Shown one piece after another: positions 35,601-45,005 of a DNA stretch of 64,000 nt (position 1 is the stretch's first letter; the number at the start of each line of letters is the position of its first letter). A program made the position numbers and the translations under genes. The notes below the pieces were generated by a model. It was given only the letters and a program-made list of their open reading frames with translations, was not told where the DNA came from and made no database searches. This DNA is from Tritonibacter litoralis (GTDB lineage Bacteria; Pseudomonadota; Alphaproteobacteria; Rhodobacterales; Rhodobacteraceae): contig NZ_WIBF01000002.1 of assembly GCF_009496005.1 (NCBI RefSeq), positions 89,503 through 153,502 of the forward strand, written 5' to 3'.

Positions 35601-36485
35601 TTAGATCAGGCCTTGCTCGGCCAGGAAAGAGCTCGCAACGTCCTCGATGGTCTCTTTGTCCACGTCGACACGCGCGTTGAGGCTTTGCATCAGATCATCC
35701 GTCAAAACGGCGGAAACACCGTTCAGGAGCACGCCGATTTCAGGGTGCGCCTCGAGCACTTCGGTGCGGATGGTCGGCGTAATCGCATAGGCTGGGAAAA
35801 AGCCTTTGTCGTCTGCCAGTACTTTGAAATCAAAGGCTGCGATGCGGCCATCGGTGGCAAACACCAGACCAACATCAACCTGACCGCCCTTGAGCGCATC
35901 ATAGATCAGGCCAGATTGCATTGGCGCGATGTCTTTACGACCGATGTCAAAACCATAGGTCTCTTCCAGACCGGGCAGACCATCAGGGCGTTTAGGGAAT
36001 TCCGCGTTCACGCCCATTTTGGGGGCGGTGTCGCCGTTGTAAGCCGCTGCAAGATCAGACAGCGTGCTGAGGCCTTTGTCGTCTGCCGCGCGCACAGCAA
36101 GCGCATAGGTGTTGTTCGCGTTGGATGCGTCCAGCCATGTGATGCCGACCTGGGCATCAAGCTCTTTGACTTTGGCATAGGTTTCTTCGGCAGTGAGCTT
36201 GTCTTCAATCTTGTTAAAAGTAATCAGCGACGTGCCGGTGTACTCCCAGTAGATATCAACCTGCCCGTTTTCCTGCGCCGCGCGCAGCACCGAAGTGCCC
36301 ATGCCGTCGAGCTTCGCGACATCAAAGCCCTTGGCTTCAAGCAATTCGCTTGTGATCTCTGCCAGCAGCAGCTGTTCGGTAAAGTTTTTGCCGCCGACTT
36401 TGATTTCATCTGCCTGTGCGGTGAACGTCAGAAGCGTGGAAGCAAGCGCGGCGCTTAAGGTGGATTTTACCAGTGTCTTGAACAT
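35601..36485 (-). CDS. Glycine betaine/choline-type ABC importer binding protein (OpuC/OsmF family)
   Basis: 294 residues with a signal peptide (STLSAALASTLLTFTAQA) and the family motifs VGGKNFTEQLLLAEI, DIYWEYTGTSL, LDASNANNTYALAVR and DVGLVFATDGRI. Periplasmic. ATG 36485 follows CGGAGGTTC; the longer start seven codons earlier has no site. Fourth gene of permease-ATPase-permease-binding protein order. The aromatic cage residues cannot be assigned without alignment, so betaine versus choline is open. Confidence 0.92.
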   Translation of the reverse strand: MFKTLVKSTLSAALASTLLTFTAQADEIKVGGKNFTEQLLLAEITSELLEAKGFDVAKLDGMGTSVLRAAQENGQVDIYWEYTGTSLITFNKIEDKLTAEETYAKVKELDAQVGITWLDASNANNTYALAVRAADDKGLSTLSDLAAAYNGDTAPKMGVNAEFPKRPDGLPGLEETYGFDIGRKDIAPMQSGLIYDALKGGQVDVGLVFATDGRIAAFDFKVLADDKGFFPAYAITPTIRTEVLEAHPEIGVLLNGVSAVLTDDLMQSLNARVDVDKETIEDVASSFLAEQGLI

Positions 36486-36537
36486 GTTGAACCTCCGTTG
36501 GATCATGATCTTCAGTTTAGTTTTGAAAAGAATTGGA

Positions 36538-37284
36538 TCAGCGCAGCGGGTTCACGCCGCGCGGGATCAGCCAGTATTGCGCTTTCGCTAGAAGGAAATC
36601 CGCCAACATAGACAAAAGCGCGACAGGGATAGCGCCGGCCAACAACATCTGCGGGTCATTGAGGTCAATACCGGTGAAGATTAGCTCGCCCAAGCCGCCG
36701 CCGCCGATCAGGAAAGCCAGTGGAACGGTGCCCACATTGACGGCAACAGCCGTGCGCACGCCGGCAAAAATTACATAAAGCGCATTGGGCAGCTCAACGC
36801 TCAGCAGGATGTGGCGCGGCGTCATGCCCATGCCAGTGGCGGCTTCTTTCAGATAGGCAGGCACCTCGCGCAGGCCCTGATAGACATTGCGCACGATCGG
36901 CAGCAGCGTCGCAACCCAAAGCCCAAAGACCGCAGGTGTAAAGCCAATGCCCAGCAAAGTGATCGACAGCGCCAGGATGGCCAGCGTTGGGATCGTTGTG
37001 CCGATGTTAAAAATCTGCAGCGCGGTCTCGGAGTAGCGCGCCATCCAGTCCCGGCTGAGCCAGATGCCCGCAGGCACCCCCACCAAAATGGCAAGCCCGG
37101 ATGAAACGAGCACCAAGATCACATGCTGTTTGGCGAGGTAAATGATGTCTTCGGAATAATAACGCCAAATGTCGCCGAGAAAGCCCTGCTCCCCCGCCAT
37201 CAGCCCGACGCCGAACACCAGACCGATCACAAAGGCGATCCGGGTGCGGATGTTGTCTTGTTTGAGCGTGTCTTTGATGCTCAT
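36538..37284 (-). CDS. Betaine-type ABC importer permease 2
   Basis: 248 residues, about six membrane helices, with the EAA loop LREVPAYLKEAATGMGMTPR and IGGGGLGELIFTGI near the end, characteristic of OpuC/OsmU-type permeases. Start ATG overlaps the ATPase stop by four bases. Works with the second permease (38442-39107) as a heterodimer in the inner membrane. Confidence 0.93.
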   Translation of the reverse strand: MSIKDTLKQDNIRTRIAFVIGLVFGVGLMAGEQGFLGDIWRYYSEDIIYLAKQHVILVLVSSGLAILVGVPAGIWLSRDWMARYSETALQIFNIGTTIPTLAILALSITLLGIGFTPAVFGLWVATLLPIVRNVYQGLREVPAYLKEAATGMGMTPRHILLSVELPNALYVIFAGVRTAVAVNVGTVPLAFLIGGGGLGELIFTGIDLNDPQMLLAGAIPVALLSMLADFLLAKAQYWLIPRGVNPLR

Positions 37285-38420
37285 TTCGCGGCCACCGTAG
37301 CAGCGTCGCGGTAGGTGGCGCCCAGTGCATGGGAAATGGCGCGCTGGGTGATGAAGCCTTTGAAGAAACCATCATCATCTACACAGGCTAGCCAGGTGGT
37401 GTCATGGCGGAACATACGCGACACCGCGGTCCGCAGATCATCGTGCACATTCACAACCGTTGGCAGCGCCTGATAATGCTCTTCGACCCGACCCTGTACG
37501 TCGGCAATGTCGTTGAGATGCACGAAGCCACGTGCTCGCCCTTGCGGGCCAACCATCACAATATTTTTGTGGCCCGCTTCGCGCATCATATCGCGCGCCC
37601 TACTCACGTCATCTTGAGCGGTCACGCGGATCTGGTCGCCCAGCATCACATCCGAAACCGAGAGCAAGCTGAGGCGTTTGAGCGTCCGATCAGAGCCGAG
37701 GAAAGAGGCGATAAAATCATTGGCAGGACGTGCTAACAAGTCATCCGGGCTGGAATATTGCTCTAACTTGCCATCGCGGAAAATGGCGATCTTGTCGGCC
37801 ATCTTGATCGCCTCGTCGATGTCGTGGCTGACAAAGGCGATGGTCTTGCGGATCTCTTTTTGCATCTTCAGGAACTCATCCTGAATGACCGCCCGGTTGA
37901 TCGGGTCGATTGCGCCAAAGGGTTCGTCCATCAAGAGCACTGGCGGATCGGCGGCCAGCGCCCGGATCACGCCGACGCGCTGTTGTTGCCCACCCGAGAG
38001 TTCTTTGGGATAGCGATTGAGAAAAATACCCGGATCCAGGTTCACCAGCTCCAAAAGTTCTGCTGCACGCTTGCGGGACTTGTTTTTATCCCACCCCAAC
38101 AGATCCGGCACCACACAAATGTTGTCCTGAATCGTCATATTGGGGAAAAGGCCGATCTGCTGGATCACATAACCGATCGAGCGGCGCAGCTCGACGGGAT
38201 TCAGCTCATCCGTGTCGCGGCCTGCCACATGGATCTTGCCATTGGTTTTGGGGATCAAACCGTTGATCATCTTGAGCGTTGTCGTCTTGCCGCACCCCGA
38301 GGGGCCAAGCAGGACGCAGATCTCCCCTTCGGGCACTTCCATAGAGACCTGATCGGCGGCTATCACCGTGCCGCCACCGGGGGTTTCAAAAACTTTAGAG
38401 AGTTTGTCGAGCGTGATCAT
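37281..38420 (-). CDS. Betaine-type ABC importer ATPase with CBS domains
   Basis: 379 residues. Walker A LGPSGCGKTTTLK (about 38-50), signature ELSGGQQQRVGVIRAL, Walker B VLLMDEPFGAIDP, and a C-terminal CBS pair (about 255-370) as in OpuA/OpuCA, where it senses ionic strength or cyclic di-AMP. The first half-CBS unit starts near VSDVMLGDQIRVTAQDDVSR. Lies between the two permease genes. Confidence 0.93.
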   Translation of the reverse strand: MITLDKLSKVFETPGGGTVIAADQVSMEVPEGEICVLLGPSGCGKTTTLKMINGLIPKTNGKIHVAGRDTDELNPVELRRSIGYVIQQIGLFPNMTIQDNICVVPDLLGWDKNKSRKRAAELLELVNLDPGIFLNRYPKELSGGQQQRVGVIRALAADPPVLLMDEPFGAIDPINRAVIQDEFLKMQKEIRKTIAFVSHDIDEAIKMADKIAIFRDGKLEQYSSPDDLLARPANDFIASFLGSDRTLKRLSLLSVSDVMLGDQIRVTAQDDVSRARDMMREAGHKNIVMVGPQGRARGFVHLNDIADVQGRVEEHYQALPTVVNVHDDLRTAVSRMFRHDTTWLACVDDDGFFKGFITQRAISHALGATYRDAATVAAK

Positions 38421-38441
38421 GAGGATACCATTTGTCAGAGC

Positions 38442-39107
38442 TTAGTGGGCCGGTGCCGCACTAGAGGAGGAGGCTGGGGTCAGGCGTTTTTGCACCCAGA
38501 GCAGGAAGTAGTCGCTCGCAATTGCAAGGATCGACACCATCAGCGCACCTGTAATGAGTTGGCGGGGATCGGATTGCGAAATTCCGCGGCTGATAAACAC
38601 ACCCAGACCACCGGCGCCGATATAGGCAGCGATGGCAGTGATGCCGATGTTCATCACAACAGCAATGCGCACACCCGCCATAACAACCGGAACTGCCAAA
38701 GGGATCTCAACCCGACGCAACCGTTGGATCGGCGTCATGCCAAGACCACGCGCCGCTTCACGCAGGGCCGGATCGACATTGGAAATGGCTGTATAGGTGT
38801 TGCGGATGATCGGCAGCTGCGAATAGAGCAACACTGCAATAACAGCAGGCAAATAGCCCACCCCATGACCGATAAGAGACAGCACCGGGATCATCAGGCC
38901 AAATAGCGCAATCGACGGAATGGTGATTATGATCGCCGCTACGTAAAGGACAATATCTGCCGCGCGCTGGTTCAGCGTAATGAGAATACCAATCGGCACG
39001 CCGGTGAGGATCGCAAGGCCGATGGCCACGCCCACGATCGACAGATGCTGCAGCGTACGCTCCAGGATCACGTCCAAGTTCTGGCTGATGAACAGCAGTG
39101 TTTCCAA
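38442..39107 (-). CDS. Betaine-type ABC importer permease 1
   Basis: 221 residues, about five to six helices, with EAA loop PALREAARGLGMTPIQRLRR and TAIAAYIGAGGLGVFISRGI. The start is a TTG at 39107 with AAGGAG seven bases upstream. First gene of the importer operon; the Ser/Ala-rich C terminus is probably cytoplasmic and short. Paralogous to the permease at 36538-37284, as in OsmU/YehWY systems. Confidence 0.92.
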   Translation of the reverse strand: METLLFISQNLDVILERTLQHLSIVGVAIGLAILTGVPIGILITLNQRAADIVLYVAAIIITIPSIALFGLMIPVLSLIGHGVGYLPAVIAVLLYSQLPIIRNTYTAISNVDPALREAARGLGMTPIQRLRRVEIPLAVPVVMAGVRIAVVMNIGITAIAAYIGAGGLGVFISRGISQSDPRQLITGALMVSILAIASDYFLLWVQKRLTPASSSSAAPAH

Positions 39108-39439
39108 TCTTTCACTCCTTGTGGCTGGATCCGAACGCCCATTTGAAGCAGACGCTCCTTAGACCCGAACGTCCGCCTCGGTTTTGCAGAGAGTTTGGAT
39201 TTTTCCAATTTGCGGCTTGAGAATTTGCGTCAAATACAGCCAATCGAGCGACAGCCTCTTTTGACCCACACCTCAAGGGGGAAAAAGTCGTTAACTTTTA
39301 ACCACCTAGCACCAGTTGCAGCATTTTCTCAGACCACTCAAAAAATGCAGAAAGTAAGAATCATGCCTATAAAATAAGCAATAATTGATGAAATTCATAG
39401 CTTTCACCTTGGCCATCCACCCTTATGTTCGCTTAATAT
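39108..39439. other. Promoter region of the betaine importer operon
   Basis: 332 bases without a recognisable gene. It includes an inverted repeat TTGGA (39195-39199) / TCCAA (39204-39208) about 90 bases before the operon start, and an AT-rich segment. Confidence 0.45.
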
Positions 39440-39930
39440 GCGCGACGCACACACCTAATGTGGTCCGATTTGATTGTTCGTGCATGACAGGCCTTTGGTC
39501 CATTTGGACGATAACGTCTGGGGCGGTGGGCACTTTGCATGTCGTGGATCAATGCTGCATCGGAACTCGGCAGGCGCGGCGCTCTGAGACAGACAGTTCA
39601 CGGCGAATATGATCCGTCAACAACGGCGACGAGAGGGAAACATGTCCAGCGTCAGATCAGATACAGCGCGTCTTAGCCGCGCGTTCTCTTTCCGCAGACG
39701 CTTCAGTTCCTTCTGTTGATCTGTGGCCATTCCATCGTACTTGTTTGGCGGGAAAACCGTCCACTGGACGCTTTTCTTCATCCGCCTGCACTCCAGCGTT
39801 AAAACGTTTGCTCCGTCACGCCAATCTGACGGATCGCATCCAGACAGGACGTGACTTATCCTGTCAGGACCTCAACTCGCCGTAACTTTGTGCCATCTCT
39901 TCGGGCTTCGGGTGTTGCTTGTTGGCCATG
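39440..39930 (-). mobile_element. Degenerate IS3-family (IS407-like) remnant
   Basis: Minus-strand frames carry scattered OrfA/OrfB pieces: MANKQHPKPEEMAQSYGELR near 39930, DGMATDQQKELKRLRKENAR and LRRAVSDLTLDM near 39730-39640, and ELSVSERRACRVPMQH near 39590. They are in different frames with stops between them, so the element has been broken by several frameshifts. Confidence 0.7.
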
Positions 39931-40014
39931 TGTTTCCTCCGTATTCCCAAACATCGCAAGGGGCCACTTCAGGAGGGAGAGACACACGCGATGCTCGGCT
40001 CGCGCCTATGTCCG

Positions 40015-41304
40015 CTACCCGCCTTCTCGGGACAGTTGTCTGGCCAAAACCAAGGCCAGTATCGCCGCAACAAGCAAAAAACCTGCGCCGACGATCCAGG
40101 CGAACGACGTGGTGTAGATCTCAGCGACGGCGCCGGCCAAGACCAGTCCCAATGCCGCTCCCAACTGCTGTATCAGGGATCGTAATGACAGCAGGGTCGA
40201 CCGCTGATGGTCGCCGACGCAGCGATGCAGAATGGTGCTGGCCGGTGTTTCGCTCACACCAAGGAGCACGGAATACAGGATAAAGACGCCCACATAGCCA
40301 AAGATATTGCCCTGTAGGGCCAAGGCGATCTGGACCGCTGCGAGACAGGCAAATGTTGCCGCAAGCGTCACCCCGTGCCGCCGTTGGAAGAACCGGCTGA
40401 CGTATGGGGACAGAAATGCGCCAAACGCAATCGCAAAGAAATAGGCCGCAGTCAGCGTGCCAATGACGGAATTGGCGTAGCCCGCCTCTAGCATTGGCTT
40501 GGCAAAGGTCGGCCAAAGCACCTCAACCGGGTTGGTTGCCATCAAGAAAAACGCCAATGCCGCCAATAGGATCGAGAGCACAGGGTGTTTCAGCGCAAGA
40601 CGGGCTGCGTCTTGGATCACTAATGGGACATTGGAAAACCCTTGTCTGAGGGCACCAGAGTTCATGGGGCGCGGGTTTTCGTCAATGGCCAGCAATGTGA
40701 AGCCGCAGACACCCAACATCACGACAAAGCTTGCCGCGTAAGAGACATCATAAATGCTGTAGCCGATGCTTTGGGCGGCCGCGCCAAACAGATCAGGCAG
40801 AAGCCCTCCCAGGACCGCGCCCATAGCCAACCCTACGGCATTGGCTGACTGCGCCTTGGCCAGCGCGGGCTGGACATCTACATCTGGCGCGGTGGCGCGG
40901 AAGGTTTCGACGAACCACGCATCCAACGTGCCGGACCGAAGCGCCCGCCCGAATCCGATGAAGGCAAACGAAACTGCCAGACCATAGAAGTTGTGTGTTG
41001 CAAGGAAGAGCGCAAGCGATAGCAAACTGGCACCAACAGCCGTCAGAAACACCGGCTTGCGCCCGATACTGTCTGCAAGGCCACCAAACGGCAGTTCCAT
41101 CGTCATGGTCGTGACGGAATAGACCCCAAACAGAAGCGAGATTTGAAAAAGGTCCAAACCCCGGTCAGAAAGTGCCAGGGCCACAACAGAAACTGTCAGC
41201 CCCATCGCAAAACGATCCAGAAACTGGTGGATCTGAAACACCCGAATGTGCCGTCGCGCCGAACCGGCCAACGCAGCCATGGAAAACTCTGTGTCTGTCG
41301 CCAT
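40015..41304 (-). CDS. MFS transporter
   Basis: 429 residues, about twelve helices. Loop motif GGLADSIGRKPVFL follows helix 2, as in drug/siderophore exporters and importers. ATG 41304 follows GAGGGTGC. It is the last gene of a run TonB receptor - DUF2218 - MFS on the same strand, so handling of a siderophore across the inner membrane is the best guess; the cargo cannot be read. Confidence 0.88.
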   Translation of the reverse strand: MATDTEFSMAALAGSARRHIRVFQIHQFLDRFAMGLTVSVVALALSDRGLDLFQISLLFGVYSVTTMTMELPFGGLADSIGRKPVFLTAVGASLLSLALFLATHNFYGLAVSFAFIGFGRALRSGTLDAWFVETFRATAPDVDVQPALAKAQSANAVGLAMGAVLGGLLPDLFGAAAQSIGYSIYDVSYAASFVVMLGVCGFTLLAIDENPRPMNSGALRQGFSNVPLVIQDAARLALKHPVLSILLAALAFFLMATNPVEVLWPTFAKPMLEAGYANSVIGTLTAAYFFAIAFGAFLSPYVSRFFQRRHGVTLAATFACLAAVQIALALQGNIFGYVGVFILYSVLLGVSETPASTILHRCVGDHQRSTLLSLRSLIQQLGAALGLVLAGAVAEIYTTSFAWIVGAGFLLVAAILALVLARQLSREGG

Positions 41305-41403
41305 GAGTGCACCCTCGGCCTTCTTGTACCTCCAACGCAATCCCTTTGATGCCCAGAATCGACCCCGTTTACATCCAGAACCATTGGCCCCGCCAAAATG
41401 GGA

Positions 41404-41694
41404 TCAACTTGCCGCGCACCAGGTCATTTTTTCAAAATCCTCGCGGAAGGCGAACCGCTGGAGGTGGGTGTCGATCACCATACGCCCTTTTTCAAGCGCC
41501 GCTTCGCTGTCGCCTTGCAGGGTCACAATAAGGGCGCTGTCGTCAGCGCAAAGCGTTGCTGGTCCAAACGGAAAGTCGACGTCGCCTTGGTTGCTGTCAA
41601 AGGTCACCTCCACCTTATGCGCAAAATGTTTACACAGCTGCTGGAGATATCTGGATGCATGCGCCGTTTCATACCGGCCAATTTGATGTTTCAT
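41404..41694 (-). CDS. DUF2218-family protein
   Basis: 96 residues, soluble. Family pattern visible: RYLQQLCKHFAHKVEVTFDS, GPATLCADDSALIVTLQGDS and a C-terminal RFAFREDFEKMTW. DUF2218 genes are frequently found beside iron or siderophore uptake genes, as here, but their biochemical role is not known. Weak ribosome binding site. 85 bases after the TonB receptor stop. Confidence 0.87.
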   Translation of the reverse strand: MKHQIGRYETAHASRYLQQLCKHFAHKVEVTFDSNQGDVDFPFGPATLCADDSALIVTLQGDSEAALEKGRMVIDTHLQRFAFREDFEKMTWCAAS

Positions 41695-41779
41695 GTGATT
41701 TCGGGCACTTGCAAGCTGGGCAAAAGAAACAGCGGACGGGGCACGTGCTGCCCCATCCTTTTGAAAAGTTGTTGGCTGA

Positions 41780-43768
41780 TCAGAACTTCAGTCGCGCTGT
41801 CAAGGACAGAGTCCGTCCCGGCTCGTTCAGCGGGATCACCCGACTGGAGTCAATGCCATCCGAGCTGCGGCTGGCGTAGGTTTTATCAAACAGGTTATTC
41901 ACTCCCAACCGGATTTCTAGGTTATCGGCAGCACGCGGTGTGTATGTGCCATAAAGGTTCACAACCTCATAGCTAGGCAAAGGCGTGGCCGCATCGTTGT
42001 TTTCCAGCGCAACTTCGGCTGTACCGCCGACACGCCATTCATCGTTAATCTGCCAGCCGCCTTCAACGGCGATGATATGCCCAACCGGACGACCCAGATA
42101 ATAATCCGTGGTTCCGATGGTCTCGTTATTCAGTTCCACATCAGCATAAGTCCAGTTCACCCGAACAAAACCAGCATCCCAACCATACTCGACCGAGGCA
42201 TCAATGCCTTTGCTGACCAGATCAGAGGTCTCACCGCGGGCACCGTCGCTGGGGAGAACGGCTGCAACATCGCTGATATCAGTATAGAACAACGCGCCGC
42301 TGGCTTTCCATGCGCCATTGTCAAAGCGAAGACCAATCCGGCCAGAGTTCGACCGCGAGGCGGAAAAACCGGTGTAATTCCAGGTATCGGGATTGACCAA
42401 AGCCGCCTCGCCCAGCTCAAAACCGCCCCAGGTCGAGGCAACACCAGCATTTAAGGTCCAGGTATCGGACAAGATCACGTCAATTGCGCCATTTGCGCTC
42501 AACCCGCTGTCGGACAGATCCGTTCCGTCGGCGCCTGTAAACGACTGGCTGTCAAACCGCGCCCCATAGCTGACCGAGAGAATATCATTTAAATCCTGGC
42601 GCGCCTGGGCAAACACACCAAAGTTGCGCAGCTCTTCCTTGCCTGGGCCGACAAGAGGACCAAGGCTTTCCGCGCTTTCGTCAAAGAAATCCACACCCGC
42701 GGTCACAACGCCGCCGAACACGGTGAAATCGTTTTTCACCGTCCCGCTCAGACTTTTGTTCACGCCAGAGACACCCACAGCATCGATCTCTTGTTCGTTG
42801 CTGCTCAGCTGGAAGGTGGGATCCCACAAACCCTGCGCCTGGGTATTGGTATAGGTAAACGTATAAGACGTGCGCTGAGACAGGCCCTCGGCCAGGACAT
42901 TGGTCGTACCTTCAACGCCTCCGAAATCGGGACGTATGAAAAACAGCCCGCCCGGCCCCGGCTGTGCAGCGCGTGCGCCAGAATCTTCGGTTTGGGACGC
43001 GGCAAACTCGAACCGGTGACCTGTCTGACTTTCATAAGCCAGCTTACCGACATAATCCGTAAGATCCGCCCCGGTGCCCAGAACTTCGTTGCCGTCGCCG
43101 TCCTCGTAGTCACCGCCACTGCGACGGGTTGCGCTCAGCAGGTATTCAAACCCGCTGCTGCGCCCGAACAACGACAGCCCGGTTTGTGCATCGACTCCAT
43201 TGTTGCTGGTGCCAAGCGTGAAGGTGCCGCCAAAATTATCCCCCTCTTCCAGCAAGTCGCTGGCGTCCTTGGTTTCATAGGCAATCGCCCCGGCCAGCGC
43301 GCCCGGCCCCGCATCTGCGGGTGCCAGGCTTTTGCTGACCTTCACTGCTTTCAGCAGCGCAGGATCCAGCAACACGTTGCCCGTGTGGTGAAAGGCCGAT
43401 TTGTTCTGACGCGCGCCGTCAATGGTGACCGACAACAGGCTTTCTTCGATCCCGTTGACAAACACCTTCTGCGCAATCGCCGCGCCGCCGCCTGCCGTGA
43501 TGGCACTTTCGCCGGCAAAGACGTCTTTGGTGGTGGAGGGAGCGCGCGCATCCAGGTCTTCTTGGTCAATGGTCAGATTGCCCAACAGATCCTGCGCTTC
43601 TTCTGACTCAATGCGGATCTCATCCAGGTTAAGGACCTGGGCTGCCTCTTCTGGTTTGCTGTCCTGGGAGGCGACCCATGCCGACGTGGCCTCCTGCGCA
43701 AAAACTGTTGTAGCAAAAAGAGGCGTCGACAGGGCTGTGCCTGCCAATATTATCGAACGCAAAGACAT
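41780..43768 (-). CDS. TonB-dependent outer-membrane receptor 1
   Basis: 662 residues with signal peptide (IILAGTALSTPLFATTVFAQ), plug domain (KVFVNGIEESLLSVTIDGAR, QNKSAFHHTGN, APADAGPGALAGAIAYET), a beta-barrel and the terminal aromatic motif LTARLKF preceded by NNLFDKTYASR. ATG 43768 follows TTTGGAGCC. Closely similar in plan to receptor 2 at 49346, so they are paralogues. Iron-complex uptake is likely from the neighbours. An inverted repeat lies in its leader. Confidence 0.92.
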   Translation of the reverse strand: MSLRSIILAGTALSTPLFATTVFAQEATSAWVASQDSKPEEAAQVLNLDEIRIESEEAQDLLGNLTIDQEDLDARAPSTTKDVFAGESAITAGGGAAIAQKVFVNGIEESLLSVTIDGARQNKSAFHHTGNVLLDPALLKAVKVSKSLAPADAGPGALAGAIAYETKDASDLLEEGDNFGGTFTLGTSNNGVDAQTGLSLFGRSSGFEYLLSATRRSGGDYEDGDGNEVLGTGADLTDYVGKLAYESQTGHRFEFAASQTEDSGARAAQPGPGGLFFIRPDFGGVEGTTNVLAEGLSQRTSYTFTYTNTQAQGLWDPTFQLSSNEQEIDAVGVSGVNKSLSGTVKNDFTVFGGVVTAGVDFFDESAESLGPLVGPGKEELRNFGVFAQARQDLNDILSVSYGARFDSQSFTGADGTDLSDSGLSANGAIDVILSDTWTLNAGVASTWGGFELGEAALVNPDTWNYTGFSASRSNSGRIGLRFDNGAWKASGALFYTDISDVAAVLPSDGARGETSDLVSKGIDASVEYGWDAGFVRVNWTYADVELNNETIGTTDYYLGRPVGHIIAVEGGWQINDEWRVGGTAEVALENNDAATPLPSYEVVNLYGTYTPRAADNLEIRLGVNNLFDKTYASRSSDGIDSSRVIPLNEPGRTLSLTARLKF

Positions 43769-43779
43769 GTTCGGCTCCA

Positions 43780-43797
43780 AAGTTGACTAATTAACTT
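43780..43797. promoter_or_regulatory. 18-bp inverted repeat upstream of TonB receptor 1
   Basis: AAGTT (43780-43784) and AACTT (43793-43797) surround an 8-base partly symmetric centre; 14 of 18 positions are symmetric. It is 11 bases from the receptor start and could be bound by an iron regulator. It does not fit a classical Fur box. Confidence 0.45.
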
Positions 43798-43916
43798 GGG
43801 TAAGTATTTTATCGAGCCGAACCACGCCAGACAGCTGTCTTTGCGCAATGATCAAAAGACTTTGCGAAACATCCAAAAGACGACCTGCCCAGCCATGTGA
43901 CCCTGTTTTCTTTATA

Positions 43917-44891
43917 ATGGACACCGACATGCCTCGGCCTCTCGTCGCAAATCGCCGTAACTCACCTCCCCTATCGGCGTATGAACACAAGCTAAACTGC
44001 AGCAACACATTGGCGCACCTCAAAGCTGGGGTGTTTTCAGGCCAGGTTACGGATCTACAACTGCAACCGGGTTTGGGTCTGCACACGCTAAATGCAACGG
44101 CTCAACAAAGCTTTGTGGTGGACAGCCATCGACAACCCGGCGCGGTGCTGCATTGTTTTCTGGAAGGGGAAACCGACGCGCGTCTAGACAATCTGCCAAT
44201 GAACTTGGGCCGCAGGCCTGGAACACCTGTAAAACTGGTCCTCACATCTACGGATACACCGCTTGAATTCCTGCGCCGCTCTGCCCCCAATGAATATGTG
44301 CGCAAGGTCAGCATTCAGATGTCTCCAGAGTGGCTGGACACAAATGGGCTCAGGCTCCCGCGGTCTTCACACACTGCAGGAGGAGTTATTCGATTAGAAA
44401 GACTGGCAAATGCGATCGAAATCCAAAACCTTGAAGGCTTGGCGGCGACCGACAACTTTGCCGCGCCAGTTCAACGTTTGCATGCGCAAGCGACGACTCT
44501 TGCTCTTGTGGCTGGTTTCTTCGACGATTTGCCGGATCAACCCGTTCACATTCCACAATCCAAGCGCACCAAATCACAGTTGCAGCGCATTGAGGATCTG
44601 GCGAGCCAACCGGGTCCGATGCCAACGCTGAGTGGCTTGGCGGCAGAGGCCGGGCTAAGCCAATCCGGTCTGCGACGTCTGATCCAATCCGTTTATGGTT
44701 GCGCGCCTTTAGCCCATATTCGCAACATCCGGTTGGATATGGCCCGCCGAGCATTGGAGCGGGATCATATAAGTGTTGAAGCTGCAGCCACTCTTGCAGG
44801 CTATGCTTCGCCTGCAAATTTCGCCACGGCCTTTCGACGCGCCTACGGTCAGACGCCATCTCAATTCAACCGAAAGCAACGAATATTTTGA
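43917..44891 (+). CDS. AraC-family regulator of siderophore uptake (PchR-like)
   Basis: 324 residues from ATG 43917; starts at 43848 and 43929 are also possible and none has a strong site. C-terminal AraC HTH: LSGLAAEAGLSQSGLRRLIQ, SVYGCAPLAHIRNIRLDMAR and VEAAATLAGYASPANFATAF, then RRAYGQTPSQF. The N-terminal domain resembles PchR-type sensors of ferric siderophores. Divergent from TonB receptor 1 and upstream of the ABC importer genes, so it probably activates one or both when a siderophore is present. Confidence 0.87.
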   Translation: MDTDMPRPLVANRRNSPPLSAYEHKLNCSNTLAHLKAGVFSGQVTDLQLQPGLGLHTLNATAQQSFVVDSHRQPGAVLHCFLEGETDARLDNLPMNLGRRPGTPVKLVLTSTDTPLEFLRRSAPNEYVRKVSIQMSPEWLDTNGLRLPRSSHTAGGVIRLERLANAIEIQNLEGLAATDNFAAPVQRLHAQATTLALVAGFFDDLPDQPVHIPQSKRTKSQLQRIEDLASQPGPMPTLSGLAAEAGLSQSGLRRLIQSVYGCAPLAHIRNIRLDMARRALERDHISVEAAATLAGYASPANFATAFRRAYGQTPSQFNRKQRIF

Positions 44892-45005
44892 AGTCATTTC
44901 CACTCTGGACCGTCTGATGCAACCTGCCTATGGTGCCGCAGAAATCACAAAGCCAGCCAGCCGCCAGCTTGTCACATCGCAGCTTGTCAAATCATGGTGG
45001 CTTAT

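Noticed and set aside
35592-36458. 288-codon plus-strand frame
   Set aside because: Antisense to the importer binding-protein gene, which has a signal peptide and family motifs.
37824-38906. 360-codon plus-strand frame
   Set aside because: Antisense to importer ATPase and permease; no domain.
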